DNA from: a virus | Virus record (IMG/VR): IMGVR_UViG_3300004095_000006 | Location: 1 to 31,700 of that record | Length of the DNA stretch: 31,700 nt | Reading direction: 5' to 3' (one strand) | Part shown: positions 1 to 9,000 of the stretch, one piece after another | How positions within the stretch are numbered: position 1 is the first letter of the stretch | Layout of the letters: each line of letters starts with the position of its first letter | The notes under the pieces: generated by a model | What the model saw: the letters and a program-made list of their open reading frames with translations, nothing else | The model's database searches: none | Told to the model about the DNA's origin: nothing | Translations under genes and position numbers: made by a program

Positions 1-3000
1 AAGCTTGGGGATGTACCACGCTTACTAAAGTTCATAGCTTCCAAAGAGGCCAAGGTAGCTTCCATATCGGACAAACCTTGTTTGATAAAGCTGTTGTAAG
101 AAGTTACACGAGAAGAAGCATCGCCCATCATAGCTACGTGGTCTAGATAAGCCATCGCTTTGCTCCAGCCGGGTTTGCCGTCTATAACTTGCAGCATAGC
201 TTTTTGCATAGAATCTGAAGCGCCACCAATAACTTGACCGCCCAAAATACCACGCTTCTTCAATAACAACTCACCCTCATTAACCCCACGTAGCATAGAG
301 CCTAACTGCTTCATGTTATCAATAATAGGAATCGAATCAGCGCCAGTAGTAAATGCGTTTGATAAAGAGTCACGAGAGATTTGACGGACAGCGTAAGCTG
401 GGTTCCTTGTAATAAAGCTGCGGAGCATACGTGCTGGGATACCAGCCATCTTAACTAGATTAGGAACTGAAACCTGTACGCCATCCATACCTTTTACAAG
501 TAAGTCTGCGGGAATACCAATACTGTCAGTATCCACCACTGCATAGTGATCTTTGCCATCCAACATAAAGCGAATAGTAGAATCGTTAGCAGGACCTTTG
601 CCTTCATAGATACCGGAGCCAAATTCTTTTCCATCTCTGCCTTTCTTCTTCTGTAACAAGCCTAGTTCTCTCAAACTAAACGCTACGTTACGAGTAGCTA
701 GGTTACGCAATGCCATATCTGTTAGCATGCGTGTGTTTTGCAAAGAGCTAGTAAAGACATCAAGGATAGCGGTATCGCCGCCGACTAACTCATGTAGGTA
801 AGGCTGATCTGTAATATTACCTATGTTAACTGTTGTAGCTCCGCCAATATCTAGCATCACTGAACCATCAGGGCGCACACGATAGAACGGCACATAGTCT
901 TTAGCTTCTAGTAACTTAGCGCCAACTTCTTTAGAGAGGCGACCTGTCTTAACGGCAAAGTCAACCAAACCTTTGTTGTAATCGTTGTAGATTTTAGCGG
1001 CTTCTTCAAAAGCTGCTTTGGTTTGTGGGTCAGAGTTAATGCGGTTTACGACTCTATCCAGCATTGGCTGTGTAACTGATTTGTCAAAGTTCAATGTATC
1101 CAAACCAACACGCTGAGCACGTTTAGCCGCTAAGTAGAATGTAAACAATTGATTGGCAGCATCGGCATCACCAACGTCAGCTTTCTTAAGTGCTTGGGAA
1201 ACCTTTAACAAACTAGCGCCGTCTTGGGATTCTAGGATGGTTTCTTTCTTACCATCAGCACGTTTTCTTTCCACTAAATCAATAGGGCCACCCGAAGCAA
1301 TCTGAGCAGTCCAGTTAAGGTTTTGGTCGTGCATACGGAGGTAGTACATTAACTGTGTGCCAACTAGCGAATCTTTAAACTTCTCCGCTAATTTGTTAGC
1401 TACCTTCTCTACAGGAGCAAAGCGGTCAATGTAACGTGTACGGAAAGCTAGGCGGTTTTTCTCGGACAATATACCTGTAGGCTTCATAATATCGCTAGGT
1501 ACTTTCATGCCACTAGCGGCTGCTTTAATCTTGTCCTTAGTGGTTTGATTCTTAGCAACAACTTTAGAAACGTCAGCCCCCAAATCAGCAAACTTACTGT
1601 TGTACTTAGGCTGGCTACGGAACTTAACTTCACCATTAGCCTCTACGCTAGCGCCGGGAGAAACCTTAAAGTCTTCACGAGCATCACGCAATAGCTTGTA
1701 AACGTCGTTGGTGTTAATGCGTAAATCAATACCCATCTTGCGTAAACCTGCACGCAACGCACCCATCAGGGCTTCAATAAACTCTTTAGCCTTACCAATA
1801 AACTCTTTAGTTGGGCGAGCTTCTGCTGTGTGCGCAATCATTTCTGATACTGCTGCAGCTTGAGCTTCTTCTTTAGTCTTGCCGGAACGTAAGGCAGCTA
1901 AGTAAGCGCCATAGGCATCGTCTTGAACACCTAACTTGCGTGCCAACTCCATTACACCGCCTTCTTGCTTAATTACTTTAGCGGTAAATGCAGCCATGCC
2001 TTCTTTGCCTAGAATACCCTCAACCCCTAAGTGACCTGTAACTTCGTGGGCAATGGTCTTTTCAACATCTTTAAGGTCTGCGTGGTTATTGGCTACAACT
2101 ACAACTTTGCCATTAGCAGTAACGAAACCACGAATAGTATCAGGGTTATAGCCACGCTCACGAATGTAGGCTTTAATTGGCTCAGGCAACTTCTCCATCA
2201 CAGTAAGCTTCAAGCCTTCCGGTAACTTAACACCGTCAACAACTTTCTGAACTTCTGCGTGGCTTAGACCTTCACCGCCATGAGCGGATTCTTCACGTGC
2301 ACTAAAGCCATGTTTTAAACCTTCGGATATTTCCATGTAGTCTTCAAAACCTACATTAGCCTCACCAGCGTATTCTTTTTCAGAACGCCTTGCATCTGCA
2401 ATCTGCTTAGCCGTCTTTTCATTAGCTTTAGCGGTAGCTTTTTCCGCTGCGCTTGGCTTAGCTTTAGGGGCCAGTTTTGCTGGGCGATTGCCCAATACTT
2501 CGGCTGTACGCATAGCTTGACGTTGAACAACGTCTCTAATATCTTTATCTTGTGTAAGACTTGTACCAGCACGTTCTTTCTGTGCACGTTTAAGGGATGC
2601 TTGTTCTTCTGCAGCTTCACGAGCTTTGGCTCTGCCTTCTTCCGCTTTTTGTGCGGCTGTCTTAGCTGGCTTCTCAGTAATAACCCTAGCAACAGTCGGA
2701 GCTTCTCTGCCAAACTTGGCACGCTCAGTAACAACAGTCTTAAGGCGCTTACTTGGTAATGCGGCTAAACGCTCAGCAGCTAATGTCTCGGCTTTACGTT
2801 TCTCAGCAGTTTGGCGCTCACTTAATTTCTTTAGGTCGCCTTCCATTTGCGCTACGATAGCTCTAGCTTTATCGGCATAGGCTTTGTTTTGTAGGGCAGC
2901 TTTAGATGGGGCTTCCATCTTAGCGAGTCTACGTTCCATGCTTTGTAGGATAGCTTTCTCTGTTTGGATATTAGCTTCTACAATTTTGTTAGCTTCTGCG

Positions 3001-5870
3001 TGTAGCGCGTCAATTTGAGCTAAGCGTTCTGGGTGAGCTTTATCCTGCCAAATACGTTCAGCCATACCACGAAGCTCTGTAACTAATTTGTCAGCGTTAA
3101 TAACATCGAAAACAAACTGACGCTGCGCTTGCACCTGACTCATAAACTCTTTGTCTAGTACTGGGCTACGTGCCTCAATAGCACGTTGCTTTTCAAAAGC
3201 TGCATCAGCTTTCTCTTTAATCTGCGCTAGTTTTTCTTCCGCTTTACCTTGAGCTTCTTTAAACTTAGCTGCCTGAGTATCCACAAAACGCATGAAGTTC
3301 TTATGGGTAGCACGAACAGCAGCGATAGGCTCTAATTGTTTTTCGCCAAACAAACTATATTGGTCTGGGTTTACGCCTTCAGGTTCTTTAAGTTCTGCTT
3401 TTTCTTTCTCAGCGGCAATACGCTCATCTTCACGTTTACCAGCCGCAACTTCTTTTTCAAGCTGGCGAATCTTTTGTAGGTTAGGGTTCTTCTTAGCTTT
3501 CTCTGCTTTGAGCATCTGCGTTGCATCACGTTCTTGTGATGTAAAGAAAGGCTGTACTCTAGTTAAGTTTCTAGCAGCACCTTGTGTATATTTGTTTTTA
3601 ATGCCATCAATTTGTTTTTCTAGATAGCTAACTTCTTGGTTAGGGGCAACCCTTAGTACACCAACATTTTTATTGGCAACAACTTTATCAAGCGTATCTT
3701 TTAAATCAAAGGCAAGTTTAAGCGCTTCGTCTGTGCTTAGTTCTGATTGTTTATTGGCAGCACGAACTGCATTAACTTCACGTGTTGCTGCTTCAATATA
3801 GCCAGCCGTAGCATCTCTAGCCTTAGCTTCAATACCGGAACGTAACGATGATGCGGTTCTTGGGTCGGCACCGGCTAAATAACGACCTGCTTTTAGATCA
3901 TCAACAGCATCTAGCAAAGTATCATGGGCAGTGGCTTGGTCTGCCTTAGCAGTTGCTTGCTCACGTTCGGGTTGTGGTTTAGCTTTATCTGTTTGAGCTT
4001 CTGCCAAACGCTTTTGTAATGCGCCCATACTAGCAATAGCTGTAGCTTTTTCTTCTTCAGTTGTAGCATTAGCATAGTTGCGTTGTTCTTCAGCAATAGC
4101 ACGCTTAACTCTTTCTACTCGAGCGTTAGCTTCTTCGGCTGGGGCAGCGCTCTTTAAGCCTTTTTCAATCTGTGCGTGGCGAATCTTCTCAACAATGTCG
4201 TTAACTGCACGCTCATCAGCACCGGCTGCATGGGCTTCTTCTAGCTCACGCAAACCTTCTTGGTATTTATCTAATGGGCCGGGGGCTTCTTTTTGAGGTA
4301 GTTGTGCAAACAAATCTTGTTGTTCTTGCTGACGTTGGGCGGCTTGTTGCTGCTTAGCCTGATTGGCCTCTGCCTCCATCTTGGCTGGTTCAAACAACTC
4401 AAACTGCGTGCCAGCTTTAGACAAGTCATCAATCTTTGTCTGAATACCTTTAATCTCTGTAGCTACTTTGTTAATCTTTTCAAAGTCGCCTGTAACACCA
4501 CCAGCTTTTTGTAGCTGGCCAATCTTTTGTTTTAGCTTGCCACGAAGCTCAGCCATCTGTACGTCAGGCGATTGCTCAACTGGGCTAATCTTCTTAATGG
4601 CTTCTTGGCTTGTCTTGTAGGCAGCCTGCATTTGCTGCAAGCGTGGGCTTAATGTGGTGATAGCATCTACGTTGCCTTGCTCAGCGGCTTTAGCAACTTG
4701 CTCTTGCAGTGTATCTACTTCGTTCTTTAGTACTTGATGTTGACGCAAAGCAGAAGCAGTTTGCTCTTGCTGTTGTTTAGCCGCATCTTCTTCTTGCTGT
4801 AAACGCTCAGCTGCAGTTAGTGTGCTTGGGGCATTAGGGAGTGGAGATACTTGTTCAGCGGCGGGTACAGCTTCACCTGTAACCTGTCCTGTTTCAGCCT
4901 GTTGTTTTTGAAATTCTTGTTGTGCTTCTTGTTCTTGCGCTACTTTTTGAGCTTCTACATCTCGTTTTGCTTGCGCCTCTTGAACAACTTTTTGTGCATC
5001 TGCACGAGTACCATGAACACCAAATGGAGAAGCCACTACACCTAATGCAGCGCCACCAATAAAGTTGTCTAAGTATTCTTTACGTGCTTGTTCATCATTT
5101 AAATTTAAACCAGCCTGTAAACGCTCGAAGAACTGTTGACCTGCTTCTGTAGCGCCTTCAATACCACCGATCTTTGCACCGCCAGCAATATACTGTCCTG
5201 CTGTCTTTAGCGTACCAGCCTTAATAATGTTTAAAGCTTCTTGTTCTGTAAGCTCTCTGCCTATAGAAGAAAAAATCTTTTGTACACCCGGAATGTATTT
5301 AAACCCTACTACGTCTAATGCAGCTTGTGGAATTGCGGCTGCAGCAGCTTTGCCTAAACTAGCTTCTTCTAAAGACTTGCCTTCCTCCATCTGACGACCA
5401 AGGTTAGAACCAGTAAACTGTAAACCTGAAGCAATACCAGCAGCACCTGCGCCAACCAAAGCAGGAGCACCACCCAATGCAGCAGCACCACCGGCAATAA
5501 GAGGGGCAGCCATATAAGGAACAGACCCAGCAGCTGTTTCTTTAAGCTTTTGGAAAGGAGATTCAGTCCAGCTTTTTTCTGTAGGCGCTAATGCAGCAGC
5601 TTTTTCTTTTTGTTCTTTATAGTATTTCTCAGCTTCGGCTTGGTCCATTAAACCAGTTTTGCCAGCCAATGCTCCGAGTTCGCCCTTGATACTTTCTAGG
5701 CTAGACTTAAAGGCGCCTGTAGCGCCTGTGTCTTCTTTGGGTTCTTCTCTTGCAGGAACAGAAGCCTTTTGCTGTGTTTTTAGATAGTTCAACCCTTCAA
5801 GAGACATACCGTCTAGGTTGTTGCTGCGAAGCGCCTTTAGGTCGTCAAGCGACAGTCTATCTAAGTCCAT
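1..5870 (-). CDS. Giant polyvalent phage protein with HExxH metallopeptidase motif (3' end off window)
   Basis: The frame is open from the ATG at 5868-5870 to the left edge, giving at least 1956 residues with the C-terminus missing. Visible order: a short N-terminal helix region; an Ala/Gly-rich hydrophobic segment at about 115-155 with further Gly/Ala-rich segments to about 290; a long, highly charged Gln/Lys/Glu/Ala coiled-coil region to about 1200; HEVTGH at 1275-1280 with a later SEMIAH Glu at 1343 as a possible third zinc ligand; and a C-terminal region (from about 1400) resembling the large polyvalent protein-associated domain LPD38, judged from its NPAYAVRQISRDS and NFSKRG stretches. 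The last gene of the leftward operon visible here, it follows two other Ala/Gln-rich virion-type genes. By position and size it probably is an internal protein ejected with the DNA, with peptidase activity as inference. The start has only a weak AGAAAG ribosome site. Confidence 0.85.
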   Translation of the reverse strand, partial: MDLDRLSLDDLKALRSNNLDGMSLEGLNYLKTQQKASVPAREEPKEDTGATGAFKSSLESIKGELGALAGKTGLMDQAEAEKYYKEQKEKAAALAPTEKSWTESPFQKLKETAAGSVPYMAAPLIAGGAAALGGAPALVGAGAAGIASGLQFTGSNLGRQMEEGKSLEEASLGKAAAAAIPQAALDVVGFKYIPGVQKIFSSIGRELTEQEALNIIKAGTLKTAGQYIAGGAKIGGIEGATEAGQQFFERLQAGLNLNDEQARKEYLDNFIGGAALGVVASPFGVHGTRADAQKVVQEAQAKRDVEAQKVAQEQEAQQEFQKQQAETGQVTGEAVPAAEQVSPLPNAPSTLTAAERLQQEEDAAKQQQEQTASALRQHQVLKNEVDTLQEQVAKAAEQGNVDAITTLSPRLQQMQAAYKTSQEAIKKISPVEQSPDVQMAELRGKLKQKIGQLQKAGGVTGDFEKINKVATEIKGIQTKIDDLSKAGTQFELFEPAKMEAEANQAKQQQAAQRQQEQQDLFAQLPQKEAPGPLDKYQEGLRELEEAHAAGADERAVNDIVEKIRHAQIEKGLKSAAPAEEANARVERVKRAIAEEQRNYANATTEEEKATAIASMGALQKRLAEAQTDKAKPQPEREQATAKADQATAHDTLLDAVDDLKAGRYLAGADPRTASSLRSGIEAKARDATAGYIEAATREVNAVRAANKQSELSTDEALKLAFDLKDTLDKVVANKNVGVLRVAPNQEVSYLEKQIDGIKNKYTQGAARNLTRVQPFFTSQERDATQMLKAEKAKKNPNLQKIRQLEKEVAAGKREDERIAAEKEKAELKEPEGVNPDQYSLFGEKQLEPIAAVRATHKNFMRFVDTQAAKFKEAQGKAEEKLAQIKEKADAAFEKQRAIEARSPVLDKEFMSQVQAQRQFVFDVINADKLVTELRGMAERIWQDKAHPERLAQIDALHAEANKIVEANIQTEKAILQSMERRLAKMEAPSKAALQNKAYADKARAIVAQMEGDLKKLSERQTAEKRKAETLAAERLAALPSKRLKTVVTERAKFGREAPTVARVITEKPAKTAAQKAEEGRAKAREAAEEQASLKRAQKERAGTSLTQDKDIRDVVQRQAMRTAEVLGNRPAKLAPKAKPSAAEKATAKANEKTAKQIADARRSEKEYAGEANVGFEDYMEISEGLKHGFSAREESAHGGEGLSHAEVQKVVDGVKLPEGLKLTVMEKLPEPIKAYIRERGYNPDTIRGFVTANGKVVVVANNHADLKDVEKTIAHEVTGHLGVEGILGKEGMAAFTAKVIKQEGGVMELARKLGVQDDAYGAYLAALRSGKTKEEAQAAAVSEMIAHTAEARPTKEFIGKAKEFIEALMGALRAGLRKMGIDLRINTNDVYKLLRDAREDFKVSPGASVEANGEVKFRSQPKYNSKFADLGADVSKVVAKNQTTKDKIKAAASGMKVPSDIMKPTGILSEKNRLAFRTRYIDRFAPVEKVANKLAEKFKDSLVGTQLMYYLRMHDQNLNWTAQIASGGPIDLVERKRADGKKETILESQDGASLLKVSQALKKADVGDADAANQLFTFYLAAKRAQRVGLDTLNFDKSVTQPMLDRVVNRINSDPQTKAAFEEAAKIYNDYNKGLVDFAVKTGRLSKEVGAKLLEAKDYVPFYRVRPDGSVMLDIGGATTVNIGNITDQPYLHELVGGDTAILDVFTSSLQNTRMLTDMALRNLATRNVAFSLRELGLLQKKKGRDGKEFGSGIYEGKGPANDSTIRFMLDGKDHYAVVDTDSIGIPADLLVKGMDGVQVSVPNLVKMAGIPARMLRSFITRNPAYAVRQISRDSLSNAFTTGADSIPIIDNMKQLGSMLRGVNEGELLLKKRGILGGQVIGGASDSMQKAMLQVIDGKPGWSKAMAYLDHVAMMGDASSRVTSYNSFIKQGLSDMEATLASLEAMNFSKRGTSPS

Positions 5871-5896
5871 CAGTAAAGCTTTCTAAATTGTATTGT

Positions 5897-7369
5897 TTAA
5901 GACTTCTTTTCCTTGCGGGCGATGGCAGCATCTATGTCTGACATCGAGTATCCAGTACCACCAACGTTTTCTTGCTTGCCATACAAACCGGCGGCTTGTT
6001 GACGTAAATCAGAAAAATACGCTTGTTTCTGGTCTGGACTCATTTTACCAAAGTTTCTAGCGAAGGTGAAGTCAGCCATGTTCTTATTGTGCATTTCAAC
6101 TGCGCCACGACCAATAGCTTCGTCTAGCTTCTCTTTCTTAATGTCAGCCTTAGAACCAATCTGATTTGCATAAGCGCCAGCACGAAGTTCTTCAGCCCCA
6201 GCCTTACGGTTTTCAACAGCCAATACACCAGACTGGTAGATAACTTTCTGAGCCAATTCTTCGTGTTTGAGCGCCAGTTCTTCGTTGCCTTGTTCACGAG
6301 CTTCTTTAGCTTTACCAAGCTGGAAGTTGTAGTCACGTTGATTCTTTTCAAGTTCATTAATTGCTTTACGACTAGCAACAAGTCCGGGCATGCCCTTTTC
6401 ATTAGCATCAGCAAAAGCTCTACCTACGTTTGGTACGCTCATCATAGAAGCGCCAAGTTGCATAATGTACTGTCCAATACCAAAGTCTCTTTCACTTTGG
6501 ACTTTCTTATCAAGCGCTTCTTGGCTTTGTTCCATACCTGCAAATGGGTCAGGACGTGGGGCTTTAGGAGGCGTAGTAGGATTTTCTTCAGCAACCTTCT
6601 TAGCTAATGATGGGTCTATACGTTTTTGAATAGCCGCTACGTCTGCTGGGTTTGCTACTTGTTGAATGCCTGTAGGTTTAGTTACAGGAGCTGCTGGTGC
6701 TGCTGGTGCTGCTGGGGGTTGCGAGCTGCCTTGCATATCTTGCTGTTGCGCTTGGTCAGTTGGAATAGGTTGCGCTGCTGGAGCTGGCGCAGCCATAGCC
6801 GCACGAGTACGTGGGCTCATAAAGAAGCTGCTTTGTTCTGCCTGCGCTTTTGCTACATCTTCCGGAGACTTACGCAAACTGCCATAGCTCATAATTTGTT
6901 GCATCTGTTCAGCAGTTAATGGCTCTTTAACAAGGCTTTCATCTTCACCACTAAACGCAATAATACCGCCGGCTGCCATAGCTTTCTCTTGCATGTTAGG
7001 GGCTGGTAACGACGCTAATCCTTGTGCTTCTGCTGGTGATGGAGCTGCTTCGCCTTGTGGCATAGCAGCCATAGCTTCTTGGTGTGCGGCACGTTCTTCG
7101 TCAGTCATCAACTGATCTTTTACTGTGGGCTGCTGTGTTTGTTGTCCAGCCATTTGGCCTTCTACGGCAGTGCGTAATTGCTTACGACCCATAGCTTCAG
7201 TCATAGCCACAAACTGAGGAATAGCCATGCTCTTACCCATCAAGATGTCGGCAAGTTCGCCATCGCTAAACATCTTAGCTTTTTCCATCATGGCTTTCAT
7301 GTTGTCCGTAGACATACCTGCGCCAGTAGCGTTTGATTGTGGTTGTTGCTGCGTCAATGAAGGTATCAT
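5897..7369 (-). CDS. Probable internal/ejection virion protein, Ala/Gln-rich with coiled coil
   Basis: 490 residues. The N-terminal 1-125 is Met/Gln/Ala-rich and probably helical. Residues 125-139 hold LPAPNMQEKAMAAGGIIAF, a motif type that recurs in the 9411-11594 product. A Pro/Ala-rich linker spans about 190-235. Residues 290-330 (GIGQYIMQLGASMM and following) start a conserved-looking helical region that runs into a charged coiled coil at about 335-430. No signal peptide or enzyme motif is seen. It sits between the glycine-repeat protein and the giant polyvalent protein, with only 9 and 26 bases on either side, so the three are likely co-transcribed. The type resembles uncharacterised structural proteins of marine and freshwater podovirus-like phages. 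A role in DNA ejection is inferred from position. Confidence 0.75.
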   Translation of the reverse strand: MIPSLTQQQPQSNATGAGMSTDNMKAMMEKAKMFSDGELADILMGKSMAIPQFVAMTEAMGRKQLRTAVEGQMAGQQTQQPTVKDQLMTDEERAAHQEAMAAMPQGEAAPSPAEAQGLASLPAPNMQEKAMAAGGIIAFSGEDESLVKEPLTAEQMQQIMSYGSLRKSPEDVAKAQAEQSSFFMSPRTRAAMAAPAPAAQPIPTDQAQQQDMQGSSQPPAAPAAPAAPVTKPTGIQQVANPADVAAIQKRIDPSLAKKVAEENPTTPPKAPRPDPFAGMEQSQEALDKKVQSERDFGIGQYIMQLGASMMSVPNVGRAFADANEKGMPGLVASRKAINELEKNQRDYNFQLGKAKEAREQGNEELALKHEELAQKVIYQSGVLAVENRKAGAEELRAGAYANQIGSKADIKKEKLDEAIGRGAVEMHNKNMADFTFARNFGKMSPDQKQAYFSDLRQQAAGLYGKQENVGGTGYSMSDIDAAIARKEKKS

Positions 7370-7378
7370 TTTAAATCC

Positions 7379-8989
7379 TTAAGAGCCAAATGCTTTGTAT
7401 GCGCCCAATGCGCCAAGACCTGCGCCCATCATCTGCTGCGCTGTTGTAGGCAATGCTTGGTACTGTTGAGTTGTAGAAGCTTGCATAGGCAAACCATGAA
7501 TCATATTAGACAACATACCCAACTGCATGTATGGATATTGTTGTGCAGTAGCATAGTTTTGAACAGCTTGGTTAATGATGTTCTGTTGTTGCTGCTGTTG
7601 TTGTGAACCCAATGTGTTCTGCAACTGCGCAATGTTTTCTGTAGCACCAAGTTGTTGACCGCCAATGTTTGCCAAGTTTGTACCTGCTTGACCGGCTTGA
7701 CTAAAACCTGCTTGCTGAGCGCCAACACCTTGCAGCCCAACTTGTGCGCCTTGCATGCCTTGACCTAACAAATTGCCGGCTTGGTTTAAACCAGCCAGAC
7801 CAGCTTGTTGACCTTGCATAGCTGTGTTAAGTCCTGACAAACCTGTTTGCGCACCTTGCATAGCGGCATTTTGTCCAGAGATACCAGCGTTAACACCTTG
7901 AAGCCCTGCTTGAGCTCCTTGAATATTAGCCTGCTGTCCGGCTAATGCTTGACCAACACCTTGTAAACCTACACCAGCGCCTTGCATAGCGGCTTGTTGA
8001 CCTTGAATACCTGTTTGTGCGCCTTGCATACCAAGCTGTGCAGCTTGTTGCATGTTTTGATTGGCTGTGTTGTATGCTTGGTTGTAAGCGTTGCTAACTA
8101 ATTGATTCTGCGCAAGCGCTTGGTTCTGTTGATTTAAACCCTGCATAACAGCAGAACGTCCACCACCAAAGGCACCTTGTTGAGTAGCCTGAGATTGGTT
8201 CTGTGCATTTTGCATGCCAAACTGTTGCGCTTGTAATTGTAGAGCTGGAGCTAAAGTAGACTGCAAGTATGGGTTCATATAAGACTGAACAGCTCCAGCA
8301 TTTTGAGCATTCTGTCCGTAGCTTAAACCTTGTTCTGCGCCAATAGCACCGTAACCGGCGCCAGCTTGTCCTGCTTGCGCACCTTGTGCTCCATAGCCTA
8401 AACCACCAGCCATACCAATATTAGCTGCTTGTTGACCTGCTTGTGCACCTTGTTGACCGTAACGCATGCCGCCCATAGTTCCGATAGCAGCAGCATTTTG
8501 ACCAGCTTGAGCACCCATTGCGCCATAACCCATACCACCAGCACCAATATCAGCAGCGTTTTGACCGTATTGTTGTGCTTGTGGGGCTAAACTAGCAGCA
8601 GCACCACCGTATTGAGAACCCATGTTGCCGTAGATACCAGCAGTTTGCGTTGTATTAAGCGCACCTAAACCAGACGTAGTAGCTAGATCAGAAGCAGCGC
8701 CGTACTGTTGAGGGGTTTGTAAATTAGCCGCCGTGTTATACGACTGCTGCATCATAGGCGACGCACCAGCTACATAGTCTTGTGGATTGTTACTGTATGG
8801 TGTGTATGGTTGAAATGTGGAATTTAAATTGCCGTTAGCATCAGTACCATAGATTTGTGCCTGAGTGGCATTGAGCATGTTCTGAACATACGGCTGTAGA
8901 TACGCTGGCAGCGTACCATTATTTACTGTTGTTGAGGTTGGCTGAGAACCTCCACCGCCTCCGCCTCCACCGCCGAATAATCCACCCAT
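7379..8989 (-). CDS. Gly/Gln/Ala repeat virion protein, candidate ejection protein
   Basis: 536 residues, preceded by a strong AAAGGAG ribosome site. It starts with a run of glycines (residues 2-14), followed by a Tyr/Asn/Gln region with LPAYLQPYVQNML at 27-39. Residues 142-206 are three copies of a 21-22-residue unit of the form GQxAAxIGxxGGxxYGxxGAQA. Residues 238-315 form a conserved-looking core with NPYLQSTLAPAL and GAFGGGRSAVMQG, typical of a widespread uncharacterised phage virion family. Residues 323-430 carry a second repeat in which glycine recurs every seventh residue, mostly in 21-residue blocks. A poly-Gln run lies at 463-469. There is no signal peptide. Its position just ahead of two other large internal-type proteins suggests an ejection or DNA-channel role, which is inference. 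Confidence 0.75.
   Translation of the reverse strand: MGGLFGGGGGGGGGSQPTSTTVNNGTLPAYLQPYVQNMLNATQAQIYGTDANGNLNSTFQPYTPYSNNPQDYVAGASPMMQQSYNTAANLQTPQQYGAASDLATTSGLGALNTTQTAGIYGNMGSQYGGAAASLAPQAQQYGQNAADIGAGGMGYGAMGAQAGQNAAAIGTMGGMRYGQQGAQAGQQAANIGMAGGLGYGAQGAQAGQAGAGYGAIGAEQGLSYGQNAQNAGAVQSYMNPYLQSTLAPALQLQAQQFGMQNAQNQSQATQQGAFGGGRSAVMQGLNQQNQALAQNQLVSNAYNQAYNTANQNMQQAAQLGMQGAQTGIQGQQAAMQGAGVGLQGVGQALAGQQANIQGAQAGLQGVNAGISGQNAAMQGAQTGLSGLNTAMQGQQAGLAGLNQAGNLLGQGMQGAQVGLQGVGAQQAGFSQAGQAGTNLANIGGQQLGATENIAQLQNTLGSQQQQQQQNIINQAVQNYATAQQYPYMQLGMLSNMIHGLPMQASTTQQYQALPTTAQQMMGAGLGALGAYKAFGS
7700..8023 (-). repeat. Glycine-every-seventh-residue coding repeat
   Basis: This encodes residues 323-430 of the same protein. 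Blocks of the form GAQxGLQ-GVxxxxx-GQxAxMQ recur, so glycine falls every 7 residues and the larger period is 21 residues. One block is shortened to 14. Confidence 0.8.
8372..8566 (-). repeat. Three in-gene tandem copies of a 63-66-base coding repeat
   Basis: This encodes residues 142-206 of the Gly/Gln/Ala repeat protein, as units of 21, 22 and 22 residues. Conserved positions are GQ at the start, AAxIG, GG, YG and GAQA at the end. Further degenerate copies run on to about residue 224. Confidence 0.8.
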
Positions 8990-9000
8990 AACCTACTCCT

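Noticed and set aside
1-6. HindIII site AAGCTT at the first bases, as a possible cloning end
   Set aside because: The sequence continues as coding DNA of the giant protein and the site alone proves nothing; other AAGCTT sites occur inside the window.
2351-2734. 127-residue Leu/Lys-rich minus-strand frame
   Set aside because: It is an out-of-frame reading of the Ala/Lys/Glu coiled-coil region of the giant protein; such regions give long accidental frames.
3292-3627. 111-residue plus-strand frame and several others within 1-5870
   Set aside because: All lie antisense or out of frame to the giant polyvalent protein, whose frame is open throughout and contains recognisable motifs.
7560-8040. 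Repetitive DNA resembling a CRISPR or satellite array
   Set aside because: The repeats are in-frame codons for the Gly/Gln/Ala protein with no constant-repeat and unique-spacer pattern.
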